Virus record (IMG/VR): IMGVR_UViG_3300032246_001380
Span: 1 to 24,806 of that record
Origin: a virus
Direction: 5' to 3' (one strand)
DNA length: 24,806 nucleotides
The translations under genes were made by a program, and so were the position numbers. The notes beneath the pieces are model-generated. The model had not been told where the DNA came from. It did not search any database and saw only the letters and a program-made list of their open reading frames with translations. Position 1 is the stretch's first letter, and every line of letters starts with the position of its first letter. Below are positions 1 to 8,013 of the stretch, piece by piece.

Positions 1-75
1 CCAAAATGTCCAGCGGAGTTTTGGAAATTGGTTTGGAATTTCCCTAACTTCTTATTTTCTAACAAGATATAGAAA
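1..75. repeat. Terminal direct repeat, left copy
   Basis: These 75 bases are identical to the last 75 bases of the window. The simplest reading is that a circular or circularly permuted genome was assembled with a k-mer-sized overlap, so the unit genome is about 24,731 bp. A true short terminal repeat is less likely given HK97-type terminase genes. The segment holds two overlapping inverted repeats: TCCAAAA/TTTTGGA (one arm starting at the last base before the right copy) and GGAAATT/AATTTCC (23-29 with 37-43). It is non-coding, between the late terminator and the first early gene, so it may also carry the early promoter, but I cannot pick out a convincing -35/-10 pair. Confidence 0.9.
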
Positions 76-116
76 CGAAAAAACGGCACCCTAGGAATCT
101 TTCCTAAGGCACCGTC
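76..116 (-). terminator. Intrinsic terminator closing the late operon
   Basis: Read on the minus strand, a 15-bp stem (ACGGTGCCTTAGGAA, loop AGA, TTCCTAGGGTGCCGT) is followed directly by TTTTTT. Three of the pairs are G-U wobbles on the minus-strand RNA and become A-C mismatches on the other strand, so the signal is oriented for minus-strand transcripts. It lies about 85 bases past the last late gene and should separate late transcription from the early genes that begin across the circle junction. Confidence 0.88.
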
Positions 117-132
117 AACCCTTCCATGGATC

Positions 133-160
133 ATAGTGGAGGGAACACCCCTCCATCTAT
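133..160. repeat. Hairpin upstream of the late terminator
   Basis: TGGAGGG and CCCTCCA form a perfect 7-bp stem with a 5-base loop, extended by ATAG/CTAT across one bulged base. It has no T-tract on either strand, so it is not itself a classical terminator. It may protect the 3' end of the late mRNA or assist the terminator that follows. Confidence 0.5.
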
Positions 161-199
161 CCTGGTGTCAATCCGGAAACAAGGCGAACCCGGATTTAC

Positions 200-499
200 C
201 TAGGAAAGGGACTCGAGGATAATTTTTACTGCCAATTTTAGGACGATACCCAAAGCGAGCGAGGGAAAACCCACAGCTTCCTTTGGTCCCTGGTTACCCA
301 ACAATGCCTCAATTGCTTCCACAATTGCACCATCTGAGCTGTCACCAATTCCTTGTTGAATCGGGAAGCCTTGCGCCAAGCCGTAGCCCAGAATGTTCCA
401 AGCTGCGTGAACTCCCTTGCTGGAATCCACTTTTCCCCGGACCACATCAAGCAAAGTCATTAGCGCATCAGTCGACAAAGTAAGCGGATAATCTACCAT
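200..499 (-). CDS. Hypothetical protein, end of lysis region
   Basis: A 99-residue protein of unrecognised family. The start is supported by AGGAG six bases upstream of ATG. The N-terminal two thirds look soluble and helical. The last 25 residues (about 74-97) are hydrophobic with scattered lysines and could be a membrane-associating amphipathic helix. It is the last gene of the late transcript, ten bases downstream of the cysteine protease gene, so a lysis accessory role is possible from position only. A small virion or lysis-associated protein is an equal alternative. Confidence 0.7.
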   Translation of the reverse strand: MVDYPLTLSTDALMTLLDVVRGKVDSSKGVHAAWNILGYGLAQGFPIQQGIGDSSDGAIVEAIEALLGNQGPKEAVGFPSLALGIVLKLAVKIILESLS

Positions 500-508
500 T
501 TGAATCTC

Positions 509-1432
509 CTAAGTGTGTAAAGTCCAATCAAGTGATTTTTCAGGCCGCGCAGGGAAGCCATCGAAAGCCGAAAACGCCCACGAATCCCCATAGTTCAACA
601 TCCTGTCAATTATGCGTGCATCTGCCCAGAATCCTTCAGACCCTGGATTCCCTGCACCAACAGGGCCCGTATGGGCTGCTCCGCCCCAGCTATTGTCAAT
701 GCGACCACCTTCCCTGATGCCAGTCTGATAACCACATAGACACATGCAATGGGACCACGAACCAACAGCACGGGCGAACCCTTCGCCATCCCTCACCATT
801 GCAAATCCCTGATCCGAACAAATGCTAATTCCAAATCCTGAAGCCAGCGCCCGTTTCGCTTGTTCCCAATTTGTGATCTTTGTGATGGCTTTAATCGAAT
901 GAAGCTGGGCGATGCTCTCAAGATTGTTGGGAACACCAGACGAACCCCAGGTTCTGGAGAGGCTGGCGGAATATTGGGACAGGTCGTATCCTTCATGTTT
1001 GCCCCTTTCAATGATCCCAAAATCCTTTACCCATTGGGCAGCCCATGCACCTACGGAACCATCCCCACGCCCCAACTTGCCCTTGCCGATCTCAACCCTG
1101 GAACCGCCATAGATCGGCTCGGTCGCAACGGTGCGGAACTGTTCTTGTTCGCCTGCCGCGATTTCAGCGCACATGGTGTATTCGATGGCCCGGGCCGTGC
1201 CAAAGCTCACGCAAGTTCCGATATTGCCCTGATTGCGGGGAGGAAGCAAACCGCCCGTTACCTTCTGCGCAGCATCCCACAAAAACACATGGTCAGGAAG
1301 TGGACTTGAATCCTGACCAGCAGGGGTTTCCCCAAAGGATGCGATTGGCTGTAGCGCGGCAATTGCCGCAACTGCCTTTGGGTCGTCAATCCATCCAGGG
1401 TAATCCTGTGGGGCGTCAAAGGGTTCGCTCAT
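509..1432 (-). CDS. Papain-like cysteine protease (peptidase family C1)
   Basis: A 307-residue protein with the full papain active-site layout. Gln68 (oxyanion hole) is six residues before Cys74 in NQGNIGTCVSFG, the same spacing as Gln19/Cys25 of papain. The catalytic His is His228 in WSHCMCLCGY, and Asn247 is followed by SWGG, matching the family NSWG signature. There is no signal peptide and only about 67 residues precede the active-site Gln, so there is no classical inhibitory prodomain. AAGGA precedes the ATG. It follows a holin-like gene and an exported protein gene, and no muramidase, amidase or transglycosylase is recognisable anywhere in the genome, so I infer it may be the lysis enzyme. 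A virion protease that opens the host surface is the main alternative. Confidence 0.88.
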   Translation of the reverse strand: MSEPFDAPQDYPGWIDDPKAVAAIAALQPIASFGETPAGQDSSPLPDHVFLWDAAQKVTGGLLPPRNQGNIGTCVSFGTARAIEYTMCAEIAAGEQEQFRTVATEPIYGGSRVEIGKGKLGRGDGSVGAWAAQWVKDFGIIERGKHEGYDLSQYSASLSRTWGSSGVPNNLESIAQLHSIKAITKITNWEQAKRALASGFGISICSDQGFAMVRDGEGFARAVGSWSHCMCLCGYQTGIREGGRIDNSWGGAAHTGPVGAGNPGSEGFWADARIIDRMLNYGDSWAFSAFDGFPARPEKSLDWTLHT

Positions 1433-1435
1433 GGA

Positions 1436-1939
1436 TTAGATTCCTTTTAGGATGTTAATCAATTTTTGGAGCAGGGATTTGGCCGCATTGGCATCAAGAA
1501 TGGCATCGGGATCTGTGCCCAGACTGGATTGGATTTCCTGCGCAATGCGGTCACGCAATGGCCTGAGATCGGCGGGTTTTAGCGTTTGAGATTTGCTCAA
1601 GGATTGCGCCAGGTCCGCCACGGTCGTTGCCTTGTCGATGCCATCAAGGGCTGTTTGGTAACTTTTTATCAGCGCCATCAGTTTGGCTTTTTTATTTGCG
1701 TCCTGGTCTGCACCATAAATCGCTTTGAGCCCATCGGCCAAATCATCACCAGGAGGAACAAAAGGATCCGCATCAACCGCAGGAATCACCAGATTAGCAT
1801 TTGGAGATTTGATCAAAACAGAACCATCAGCCAGCACCGTAACCGTAACCTGTCCCTGAACAATCTTTGTGCCTTTACCCGTAATTTCTATTTGTGGAGG
1901 AATGGCAAGAATAAGAAATGCCAGCGCAGATTGAATCAT
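1436..1939 (-). CDS. Putative exported protein of the lysis region
   Basis: A 167-residue protein that starts with a short hydrophobic stretch (residues 1-14, MIQSALAFLILAI) resembling a signal peptide or membrane anchor with little positive charge. A beta-rich segment (about 17-52) is followed by a helical, charged C-terminal half. The start ATG overlaps the stop of the upstream holin-like gene (ATGA), which implies translational coupling. Its position between a holin-like and a protease gene suggests an envelope function, for example spanin-like, but it has no recognisable spanin features and no lipobox. I do not recognise the family. Confidence 0.75.
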   Translation of the reverse strand: MIQSALAFLILAIPPQIEITGKGTKIVQGQVTVTVLADGSVLIKSPNANLVIPAVDADPFVPPGDDLADGLKAIYGADQDANKKAKLMALIKSYQTALDGIDKATTVADLAQSLSKSQTLKPADLRPLRDRIAQEIQSSLGTDPDAILDANAAKSLLQKLINILKGI

Positions 1940-2223
1940 TGTTGATTATCCTTTTTCATGTCGCCTAGTGCGTTGCTAATTTCATTGACTCTATCGCCAA
2001 TGGTTTCCACCTTTTTGTTGGTGTTTTCTACCTTTTCATCGATGTGGGCGGTGGTCGCCTTGAGCCCGTGAATGTCCTGACCGGCAACGGCCAGAAAGTT
2101 TTCCAGGGTCGAAATGAACTTGAGGCCCGCATCCCGAAACGGAATCAGGAAATACCAACCCAGGAAAATGATGATTGCCACGGGGAAGCCGACGCGCTCG
2201 ATGATTTGGATGATTTCGGTCAT
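1936..2223 (-). CDS. Holin-like small membrane protein
   Basis: A 95-residue protein with one strongly hydrophobic segment (about residues 11-29), then a coiled-coil-like charged region (about 50-90) with regular spacing of I/V/L. Single-span proteins with a C-terminal coiled coil next to lysis genes resemble BhlA/UviB-type holins. AAGGAG lies upstream of the ATG. It is coupled to the following exported-protein gene by an ATGA overlap and sits two genes before the cysteine protease. The holin role is inferred from topology and context. A membrane-anchored virion protein cannot be excluded. Confidence 0.72.
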   Translation of the reverse strand: MTEIIQIIERVGFPVAIIIFLGWYFLIPFRDAGLKFISTLENFLAVAGQDIHGLKATTAHIDEKVENTNKKVETIGDRVNEISNALGDMKKDNQQ

Positions 2224-2232
2224 GGTGGCTCC

Positions 2233-2634
2233 TTATTGTGGCTTGGGTTCAAGGATCGGTTGCAGCGACATCGAGGTTAAACAATCATCCCATGTCCACG
2301 GCTGTCCCACTTTGGTCTTATCATTTGGGACGCTAGTGGCTGTAAGAATGCCTTCCGGATTGGTTGCGCGCCAATAGGTGATGCCGGGCGTCGTATCAAG
2401 CCCCATGGATTCGAGGTTTTCCCGGATTGGTTCGGTCACAACAAATGCCGCGCCGTAATGCGTTGCAGGGAGGTTTCCCGATGCGGAGTATTTGGCCCCA
2501 TAATATTCCGGATGGGATGCATCCCTAGGTTGTCCATCATCGCAGGGAAAGGCGATGTCAAGTGCCTGGATTGCCCCGGGCATAGACGCATTTTCAGCAA
2601 TCACATAAACCTGGTGGATCCAAATAGTGGACAT
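2233..2634 (-). CDS. Hypothetical protein downstream of LamG protein
   Basis: I place the start at the ATG that overlaps the stop codon of the LamG-like gene (TAATG), giving 133 residues. Longer upstream in-frame extensions run deep into the preceding gene and are unlikely. The protein is acidic to neutral and aromatic-rich, has no membrane segment, and ends with a Pro/Lys/Gln tail. The family is not recognised. Tight coupling to the LamG-like gene suggests a partner in a tail-tip or fibre module, possibly a chaperone or a small structural protein. Confidence 0.72.
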   Translation of the reverse strand: MSTIWIHQVYVIAENASMPGAIQALDIAFPCDDGQPRDASHPEYYGAKYSASGNLPATHYGAAFVVTEPIRENLESMGLDTTPGITYWRATNPEGILTATSVPNDKTKVGQPWTWDDCLTSMSLQPILEPKPQ

Positions 2635-3389
2635 TACGCGTAGACTCCCCATTTGGCGTTGAGATAGGACAGGACCAAGGCCTGGGTCGTGACATCGTGG
2701 GCCGATTGGAACCAAAGGGTTTCGGCGAAATCACACCCGGAAAAGGCGCTATCGCCCTTGAACAGGACATCCCAGGAGCCGTTGGTCGCGTTGGCGGAGC
2801 TTTGGGGCGAGTTGGTTGCGGCGACATTGTTTCTTTTGAGCGTGCCGGTCGTGCCATCGGTGCTGGCATTAAGCAGGACAAAGGAGCTGTAGACATCCAT
2901 GGTGGGCGATGTAAAAACATTCAAAGAGGTATTTGCGGCAGGTTTGAATGGGTAATAAGTTTTTGAGTCGATGTAATTTTCGAACAGATACCGATTGGCA
3001 TTTGCATTGACCCCGGCCAATTCCATCACAGCGGCGGAACTGGCTTTTTTGACGACCAAATAGATGGCAAATGGGGCGTTCATGGTCAGCGTCGAGATGG
3101 TCATGAACGAGCTGGTGCCATTGGTGCGCACGATGTTTTTGCTGTTTTGGATCGCGGTCTTGAGCGTTGGCTTGTTGGAGCCGCTGGTCTGGCTTGCGTG
3201 GCGATTGTTGCCCGATTTGTCCGTCCAATAGCCGACCGGGTCACCATCGGCTGTCGCAGCAGATCCACCATTGCTTTGAAATAGGGTTGCGGAGTCTGCG
3301 GCATCAAGCCACAGCGCAGGTGAAAGCGAAAGCGGGTTAAAACTGGTGCCGCCGGAGCGTCGCCAGAGGCCTAGATCGAGGCTAATCAT
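2634..3389 (-). CDS. LamG/concanavalin A-like virion protein, adhesin candidate
   Basis: A 251-residue protein. After 20 residues it shows LSPALWLDAADSATLF, then GYWTDKSGNNRHA, and near the C-terminus FAETLWFQ and LSYLNAKWGVY. This layout is typical of LamG/concanavalin A-like jelly-roll modules found in surface and phage proteins, where they bind carbohydrate or protein. The start is preceded by an AAGGGG stretch. It lies at the end of the tail gene block, just before the lysis genes, as receptor-binding genes often do. I infer a receptor-binding or tail-decoration role. The LamG-like fold is fairly sure, the ligand is unknown. Confidence 0.8.
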   Translation of the reverse strand: MISLDLGLWRRSGGTSFNPLSLSPALWLDAADSATLFQSNGGSAATADGDPVGYWTDKSGNNRHASQTSGSNKPTLKTAIQNSKNIVRTNGTSSFMTISTLTMNAPFAIYLVVKKASSAAVMELAGVNANANRYLFENYIDSKTYYPFKPAANTSLNVFTSPTMDVYSSFVLLNASTDGTTGTLKRNNVAATNSPQSSANATNGSWDVLFKGDSAFSGCDFAETLWFQSAHDVTTQALVLSYLNAKWGVYA

Positions 3390-3401
3390 GAGTAGCCCCC
3401 C

Positions 3402-3671
3402 TTAGGAGATAGCGACGATAAGCGTAGCCGTGGTGCTGGTGGAGCGGACCCTTGAAACCCGCAAAGGAAGCAGCGTCCCCGCAGGAACACCAGAAAATAA
3501 GACGGTTGAACCATTTCCCATAATCACAGAAATGTTCCCTGCACCTCCAACCCAAAGAGCGCGGGAAACATTGGTTAGGTCCGTAGAGTCTGATGGTGTC
3601 ACAGCTTCCGCAATGGATGCTGGTGATGTGGTGCCAACTTGGTTTGTCGAAAAATTGTCGGTTGCTGGCAT
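3402..3671 (-). CDS. Small phage structural protein with VGGAGN/VPAGT motifs
   Basis: An 89-residue, Ser/Thr/Ala-rich, beta-type protein. The segment from about residue 35 (SRALWVGGAGNISVIM) to FSGVPAGTLLPLRVSRV matches a small protein that recurs in many tailed phages of diverse hosts, usually beside tail or neck genes and annotated only as a structural or hypothetical protein. GGAGAA precedes the ATG. It sits between the HNH nuclease gene and the LamG-like gene. A virion decoration or tail-tip role is likely from context but not proven. Confidence 0.8.
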   Translation of the reverse strand: MPATDNFSTNQVGTTSPASIAEAVTPSDSTDLTNVSRALWVGGAGNISVIMGNGSTVLFSGVPAGTLLPLRVSRVRSTSTTATLIVAIS

Positions 3672-3693
3672 GATTGGTTCTCCGTTTGGTAAA

Positions 3694-3987
3694 TTATACT
3701 TGTTTTCTGTTGGCTTTGTCTATTGCCGTTTTTTTGCTGTGACAAGAAATGCAAAGGCTTTGGAGGTTGTTTGGATCAAGCCTGGCACCTCCATCATTTA
3801 TTGGCTTTATGTGATCTACTTGATTTGCGCCGTTACCGCAACTAGCGCAGAATGGGTCTGTTGCCAATTTCCATTTCCTAAGTTTTTGCCAAGTGTGGTC
3901 GTATCCTCGCTCGGATGTGGAAAGATCCCTAGGCGCTTCCTTGCGCTTAGGGCCTGGATTTCTATGGATGTTCCTGCGCTGAACCAT
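3694..3987 (-). CDS. HNH endonuclease, HK97 gp74-like
   Basis: I choose the ATG just after the stop of the upstream gene, giving 97 residues. A longer version starting at 4017 would overlap that gene. The protein has the SERGYDHTWQKLRKW lead-in, a zinc-binding CxxC (DPFCASCG), the VDHIKPINDGG core with the catalytic His, an Asn in PNNLQSLC, and a second CxxCH. This is the layout of the HK97 gp74 family, which nicks DNA and in HK97-type phages works with terminase in cos packaging. Those genes are usually next to terminase. Here it is embedded among tail genes, so it may instead be a mobile homing nuclease or a displaced packaging gene. No strong ribosome binding site is visible. Confidence 0.85.
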   Translation of the reverse strand: MVQRRNIHRNPGPKRKEAPRDLSTSERGYDHTWQKLRKWKLATDPFCASCGNGANQVDHIKPINDGGARLDPNNLQSLCISCHSKKTAIDKANRKQV

Positions 3988-3989
3988 TC

Positions 3990-4505
3990 TTACGCATTGC
4001 CTGCAATTAGAATGCAATAGGTGACAGATGCGGCACCAGGATTGTTAATTTTTAAGATGTCCGCGGTTCCAGCGGTAACACTCCAACCCGATGCTCCAGG
4101 ATGGTAAAGTTCCAGGCTGTCAAAAATGTCGATGGTGCCTGCGGAACTTAATGGCCCAACAAATGGATTTGTGGCATTGCCCAGTACCAATTTATTGGTC
4201 CCATTTGCGCTGGCGCTGATCAACGCTATTGCAATGTATTTGATCCCTGTAAATGTCAGGCTGTTTCCAAAGGGATCCAGGAGGGATCCAGCCAAATCCA
4301 GGTTGTCTGCGGCACCCGCGGCTAAAGTGCGGTATGCCCTGTACCATTTGTTGCATTGCCCAGCACCTGTGCCATCGGTAATAGTTCTGCTTAGTGCGGG
4401 GAAGGAATTGCTTCCACTTGTCACGGCATCTGTGGTAATGCAAATGGTGCTGTCGTTGGTTAAAGTCCCCTGAACATTAAGGGATCTGGTTAGGCTCAAT
4501 GTCAT
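3990..4505 (-). CDS. Hypothetical virion protein (171 aa)
   Basis: A 171-residue protein rich in Ser, Thr, Gly, Asn and hydrophobic beta-branched residues, as expected for a beta-sandwich virion component. There is no membrane segment or catalytic motif. AGGAGG lies upstream of the ATG. It belongs to a run of beta-rich genes after the tape measure and precedes the HNH nuclease. Tail-tip or fibre function is inferred from position and composition only. Confidence 0.72.
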   Translation of the reverse strand: MTLSLTRSLNVQGTLTNDSTICITTDAVTSGSNSFPALSRTITDGTGAGQCNKWYRAYRTLAAGAADNLDLAGSLLDPFGNSLTFTGIKYIAIALISASANGTNKLVLGNATNPFVGPLSSAGTIDIFDSLELYHPGASGWSVTAGTADILKINNPGAASVTYCILIAGNA

Positions 4506-4520
4506 GCTAAATCCTCCTGG

Positions 4521-4907
4521 TTAAAATTCTTCGCCAATGAATGTAAAGTCTAGTGTAGCACCTGTCGCCAATGGCGTGCGTAATTGTGCGCGGAAAGCAT
4601 GGGCTGTTGTTGGCAGAAACAAATTGGTAAATGTAAAGAATGCTTGCAAGGTGTCTGGACCACCAGGACAAATTGAGCTGCCAATAGTTCTGCTGTTGGT
4701 TCCATCAAACAATTTTAACACCAATACCGTACCTGCGGGGATTGGGTTTGTTTGTCCGGAAAACACGCGGATTTCCTTAATGCGTTTTCCTTGCGCATGA
4801 CCAACAATTAAATCTGCACTTTCGCTTATCCCATTAACACTTGTCATTTGTGCCACTTCTGCAACACCGCCTGTGGGCAGATAATCATTTGTGTTTGTAA
4901 CTGCCAT
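4521..4907 (-). CDS. Hypothetical virion protein (128 aa)
   Basis: A 128-residue, beta-rich protein without a recognised domain. It has alternating hydrophobic strands (KEIRVFSGQ, GTVLVLKLFDG, ATLDFTFIGEEF) typical of jelly-roll or Ig-like virion modules. AGGAG is nine bases from the ATG. It is similar in size and style to its downstream neighbour, and both may be parts of one tail-tip complex. Confidence 0.72.
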   Translation of the reverse strand: MAVTNTNDYLPTGGVAEVAQMTSVNGISESADLIVGHAQGKRIKEIRVFSGQTNPIPAGTVLVLKLFDGTNSRTIGSSICPGGPDTLQAFFTFTNLFLPTTAHAFRAQLRTPLATGATLDFTFIGEEF

Positions 4908-4910
4908 ATT

Positions 4911-5795
4911 TTAAACTCCTGAAATTCCGGAACCAATGCCGGAGCCGATACCGCCTATGGTAAAATTATCTGTTTGTCTTGCGGCTATTACCGTAAATGG
5001 TGAAGATCCATTTGGGTAATAGGAAATGGATCCAAAGGAATTTGCGCCATAGGAAATAATTGCCCTACCCCTATACCCATTTGCCCGCATCAACTGCAAT
5101 GGATCATGCGCACTAAAAAAACTTTGGCCACCTGGAGCAGCACAGGTTACTGTATCTCCCGTTGAATAAGAACCATAATAATACGCATCAACTTGCAATG
5201 TAAATGGATAGAATACTGCGTATTGAATTGTTGGCTGAAAAACAGCAACACCATAAACAGTTGGTCTAAATTGGTTAAATATGTTAACCCATATTTCAGG
5301 AGTCCAAATTGATCCAGCAAATTTTCCCGATTTGCTTCCATCAATTGTTTGGATGAATGTAAAGCCGCCACTAACACTCATAACTTTAAATGGTTCTGCA
5401 ATACTTGAAGCTTGTGCATTTTGCACCAAATAGAGCCCTAGTGTTGTTGGAGCCAAAATGCCATTAATTGTGACATTCTGTGTCCAGGTTCCTCCAACAC
5501 GCGCTTGATAAATTGTACTGGGACTTAGCGTACCGCCATTTTGGTCCCGTATCCAAATTGGCATTTGAGGCACATAGGTGCCATTCTGGTTTTGTTCAAC
5601 AATCTCGCCCTGTACCGCCATTGCTCCTGTGTAACCAACTGGCAATGTGGAACTGGTGCGTATCAATAAATCCTGGTTGCCATTTAATATAATTGGCGTT
5701 TCAATTTCTGGAATTATTCCACGGTGTTCCTCTGTCCATTTGGTCGATGAAACAATTCGTTTCGCCAGAGGATAAGTAAATGTGGTCCCAGACAT
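4911..5795 (-). CDS. Hypothetical tail-region protein with glycine-rich tail
   Basis: A 294-residue protein, Tyr/Phe/Gly/Ser-rich and beta-rich, ending in a Gly-Ile-Gly-Ser repetitive tail (about residues 282-294). No domain is recognised. GGAG precedes the ATG by eight bases. It follows the 340-residue gene directly, with four bases between them. In siphophages this place holds the distal tail, hub or fibre genes, so it is probably a tail-tip component. Two Cys only, no signal peptide. Confidence 0.74.
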   Translation of the reverse strand: MSGTTFTYPLAKRIVSSTKWTEEHRGIIPEIETPIILNGNQDLLIRTSSTLPVGYTGAMAVQGEIVEQNQNGTYVPQMPIWIRDQNGGTLSPSTIYQARVGGTWTQNVTINGILAPTTLGLYLVQNAQASSIAEPFKVMSVSGGFTFIQTIDGSKSGKFAGSIWTPEIWVNIFNQFRPTVYGVAVFQPTIQYAVFYPFTLQVDAYYYGSYSTGDTVTCAAPGGQSFFSAHDPLQLMRANGYRGRAIISYGANSFGSISYYPNGSSPFTVIAARQTDNFTIGGIGSGIGSGISGV

Positions 5796-5799
5796 TTGA

Positions 5800-6822
5800 T
5801 TAACTCCAAAGAATTCTCATGTCAAAATCTGCGTCTGGTTGAAAATTAAAATATGTTATATTTGATCCATTTGCTAAAGGCTTAATATACCATCCTTCAC
5901 CATCAAGGAAAACAGGTTCTCCCAATGGCTGACCTGTTCCAATCTGTTGATTTCTATCTTGTGCTCCAGGTTCATTTTTAGCTTTTTCCCCATCACGAAT
6001 AATATGTACTTCAGGATTTGTGTATGTTTTCCCTCGTCGTCCGGTTTCTGCAACTGGCACAATCCATCCTTTGAATTGTTTCTTTTGGAAGTCTATATGT
6101 GGTCCTACTTCTATTGTAAAATTTACTCGCCAATAAAATATTCCATTTTCAAATACTGGTTCAGCATCAAGGCTTACAAATTTCAAAGCGTAAGCAGGAT
6201 AATAAATATTGCATATTGGAACAACAAGGGCGCGATCATTTATTTTTCCCAAATGTCCAAAGGCATTTCCAGGGCAGATTGGGAAATTACGCCCAATGCT
6301 GATTCTGGTTGTTGGAACTGATCTTTGAGGGACTGGTAATATTGGATCACCTGCGCTGTTTATATATGCTGCCCCATTAGCATCCTGCCTGGTGCTTACG
6401 GATGTTGTTCCACCAGAAACCTTGATATCAACTGGGCGCAATAATGGATTGTTTTGCCTTTGTTCTGGTGGTGTTCCTTGCTGTTGTCCGCCTGTGGCTC
6501 CGGCTGCTGCGCCTCCAGATGCGGAAGTCCCCACACCTCCAGAATCAAAATTGTTTGTGTAAGAAACACTTACAACATAATGACAATTTGGCTCTTCACT
6601 ATTTGCGGTTTCTCTAACTTCAATGTTTGAAACAAAACATGTATCAATGTCAGGATGTATTGTTTGAATATAAATTCCGGCGGTATCGCTGAAACTAAGT
6701 GAGACTGCAACAGCACTCAATCTTGTTGTGCTGAAAACATCAAATGTTCTGGTAATATTTCTAACAAGCTGGGCATCTACTGAATCTGTGCTGCTTTGTT
6801 GTTCGGAAATCGTAATTGCCAT
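5800..6822 (-). CDS. Hypothetical tail-tip protein following tape measure
   Basis: A 340-residue protein encoded immediately downstream of the tape measure gene, where siphophages place the distal tail protein or hub. The N-terminal domain (about 1-93) is joined to a C-terminal domain (about 130-340) by a low-complexity Gly/Ala/Gln linker (about 94-128). The C-terminal part is beta-rich with aromatic clusters, for example NGIFYWRVNFTIEVGPHIDF. No standard distal tail signature is visible. GGGAGGAT precedes the ATG. Tail-tip assignment is by position. Confidence 0.75.
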   Translation of the reverse strand: MAITISEQQSSTDSVDAQLVRNITRTFDVFSTTRLSAVAVSLSFSDTAGIYIQTIHPDIDTCFVSNIEVRETANSEEPNCHYVVSVSYTNNFDSGGVGTSASGGAAAGATGGQQQGTPPEQRQNNPLLRPVDIKVSGGTTSVSTRQDANGAAYINSAGDPILPVPQRSVPTTRISIGRNFPICPGNAFGHLGKINDRALVVPICNIYYPAYALKFVSLDAEPVFENGIFYWRVNFTIEVGPHIDFQKKQFKGWIVPVAETGRRGKTYTNPEVHIIRDGEKAKNEPGAQDRNQQIGTGQPLGEPVFLDGEGWYIKPLANGSNITYFNFQPDADFDMRILWS

Positions 6823-6825
6823 TGC

Positions 6826-8013
6826 CTATCCTCCCAACACATTTAATGCTGGTTTGTTTTGCAAAACTGTTTTGATTGCATTCAAAACATTGACTTGAGC
6901 TTGTTGCAATGTAATCTGTTCTTTGATCGCATTTTCAATGCGCATTTGAATGTCGCCGCCTTCTGCTTGCAATCTTGCTTTAACCAATGCTTCTTCCAAT
7001 CCTGATGAACCCATTGTAAGAAATCCACCAATGCGGCTTTGAACATCAACACCCAATCTTCCTGCAATCAAATCCCTGGTTGCAATTGCTTGGCGTTCCA
7101 GGTTGTTCTGATTGTTTGGTTTGTTAATGGCATCGCGAGCACCTTGAGCAATTCTGCCAATTCTTGCTTCTTCAATTTGCGCAAATTGAGCATTTCGCCT
7201 AGCTGCTTCTCCGCGTGCAATATCCTCCTTAAGAAATTTTCCCACACCTGGAGGCAATATTCCTAAAAATTCTCCTGCACCTGCCAATCCTCCAGCAATG
7301 TTATTTTGCAAGCCCATAATTTTACTTTTTGCATCTAACGCATTTAATATCTTAATAAAACTATTGGTAATTTGTACGGCAATTTTTGCGGCAACTTCAA
7401 ATGCGTTAATTGTTGCATTGGCTCCGTCTTTAAATGCTTGGCTTAAATCTTTAGGATTTATTTTTTGGCTTCCAAATTCACTTGCCAAAGCTGTAAAAAT
7501 TGCCCCGATAGCTGCAATGGAACCGCGGAACCATTCAAGCCCACTTTTGATGTTAAAGATACTATCAAGGCTATTTGCTATTTCTGAGAATGTGTCTTCA
7601 ACCGTGTTTTGAAAATTGCTCATTATCCCTGTAAAGGAAAACTCATTTGGCGTTCCCATTCCAACAAATTGGGCCTGCCTTGATTCTGTTGCCATTGCGG
7701 AAGATACTGGCGTTGCCAACAATCCTGTAACTTTCTTACCAAAGCCAACGGCTTGGTTTAAAACCGCCATGCTTTGAATTGAACCTGTGATTACATTGGA
7801 AACAGATTTTCCAATGAATCCAGCACCAGTTCCAACCTTTTTTCCAATGTCAGCTGCTGCTGATGCGACACCACTAAAATAGGTTTTCAATCCTAAAGAA
7901 ATGTTTTTACCAAAGTTGTTAACTGATTTCGTTGCCTCCTTTAAGCCCTGATCTAATGGCGCGTTGTCCGTAGACAAAATGATTGTAGGGTTAGCAATTG
8001 CTGGTCCTGCCAT
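6826..8013 (-). CDS. Tail tape measure protein
   Basis: A 395-residue, Ala/Gly/Ile-rich, mostly helical protein with a hydrophobic central segment (about 160-180, GSIAAIGAIFTALASEFG) and charged amphipathic helices after residue 260. It sits directly after the tail assembly chaperone pair and overlaps the GT frame by 23 bases, which is the standard siphophage order. Tape measure length sets tail length at roughly 0.15 nm per residue, so this short protein predicts a tail of only about 60 nm. AAAGG precedes the ATG. Confidence 0.85.
   Translation of the reverse strand: MAGPAIANPTIILSTDNAPLDQGLKEATKSVNNFGKNISLGLKTYFSGVASAAADIGKKVGTGAGFIGKSVSNVITGSIQSMAVLNQAVGFGKKVTGLLATPVSSAMATESRQAQFVGMGTPNEFSFTGIMSNFQNTVEDTFSEIANSLDSIFNIKSGLEWFRGSIAAIGAIFTALASEFGSQKINPKDLSQAFKDGANATINAFEVAAKIAVQITNSFIKILNALDAKSKIMGLQNNIAGGLAGAGEFLGILPPGVGKFLKEDIARGEAARRNAQFAQIEEARIGRIAQGARDAINKPNNQNNLERQAIATRDLIAGRLGVDVQSRIGGFLTMGSSGLEEALVKARLQAEGGDIQMRIENAIKEQITLQQAQVNVLNAIKTVLQNKPALNVLGG

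Noticed and set aside
1-75. Genuine terminal repeat used for packaging
   Set aside because: A length near a typical assembly k-mer and HK97-type packaging genes make an assembly overlap more likely, though it is not excluded.
860-1309. Plus-strand reading frame of 149 residues
   Set aside because: It lies opposite the cysteine protease gene, which carries complete catalytic motifs.
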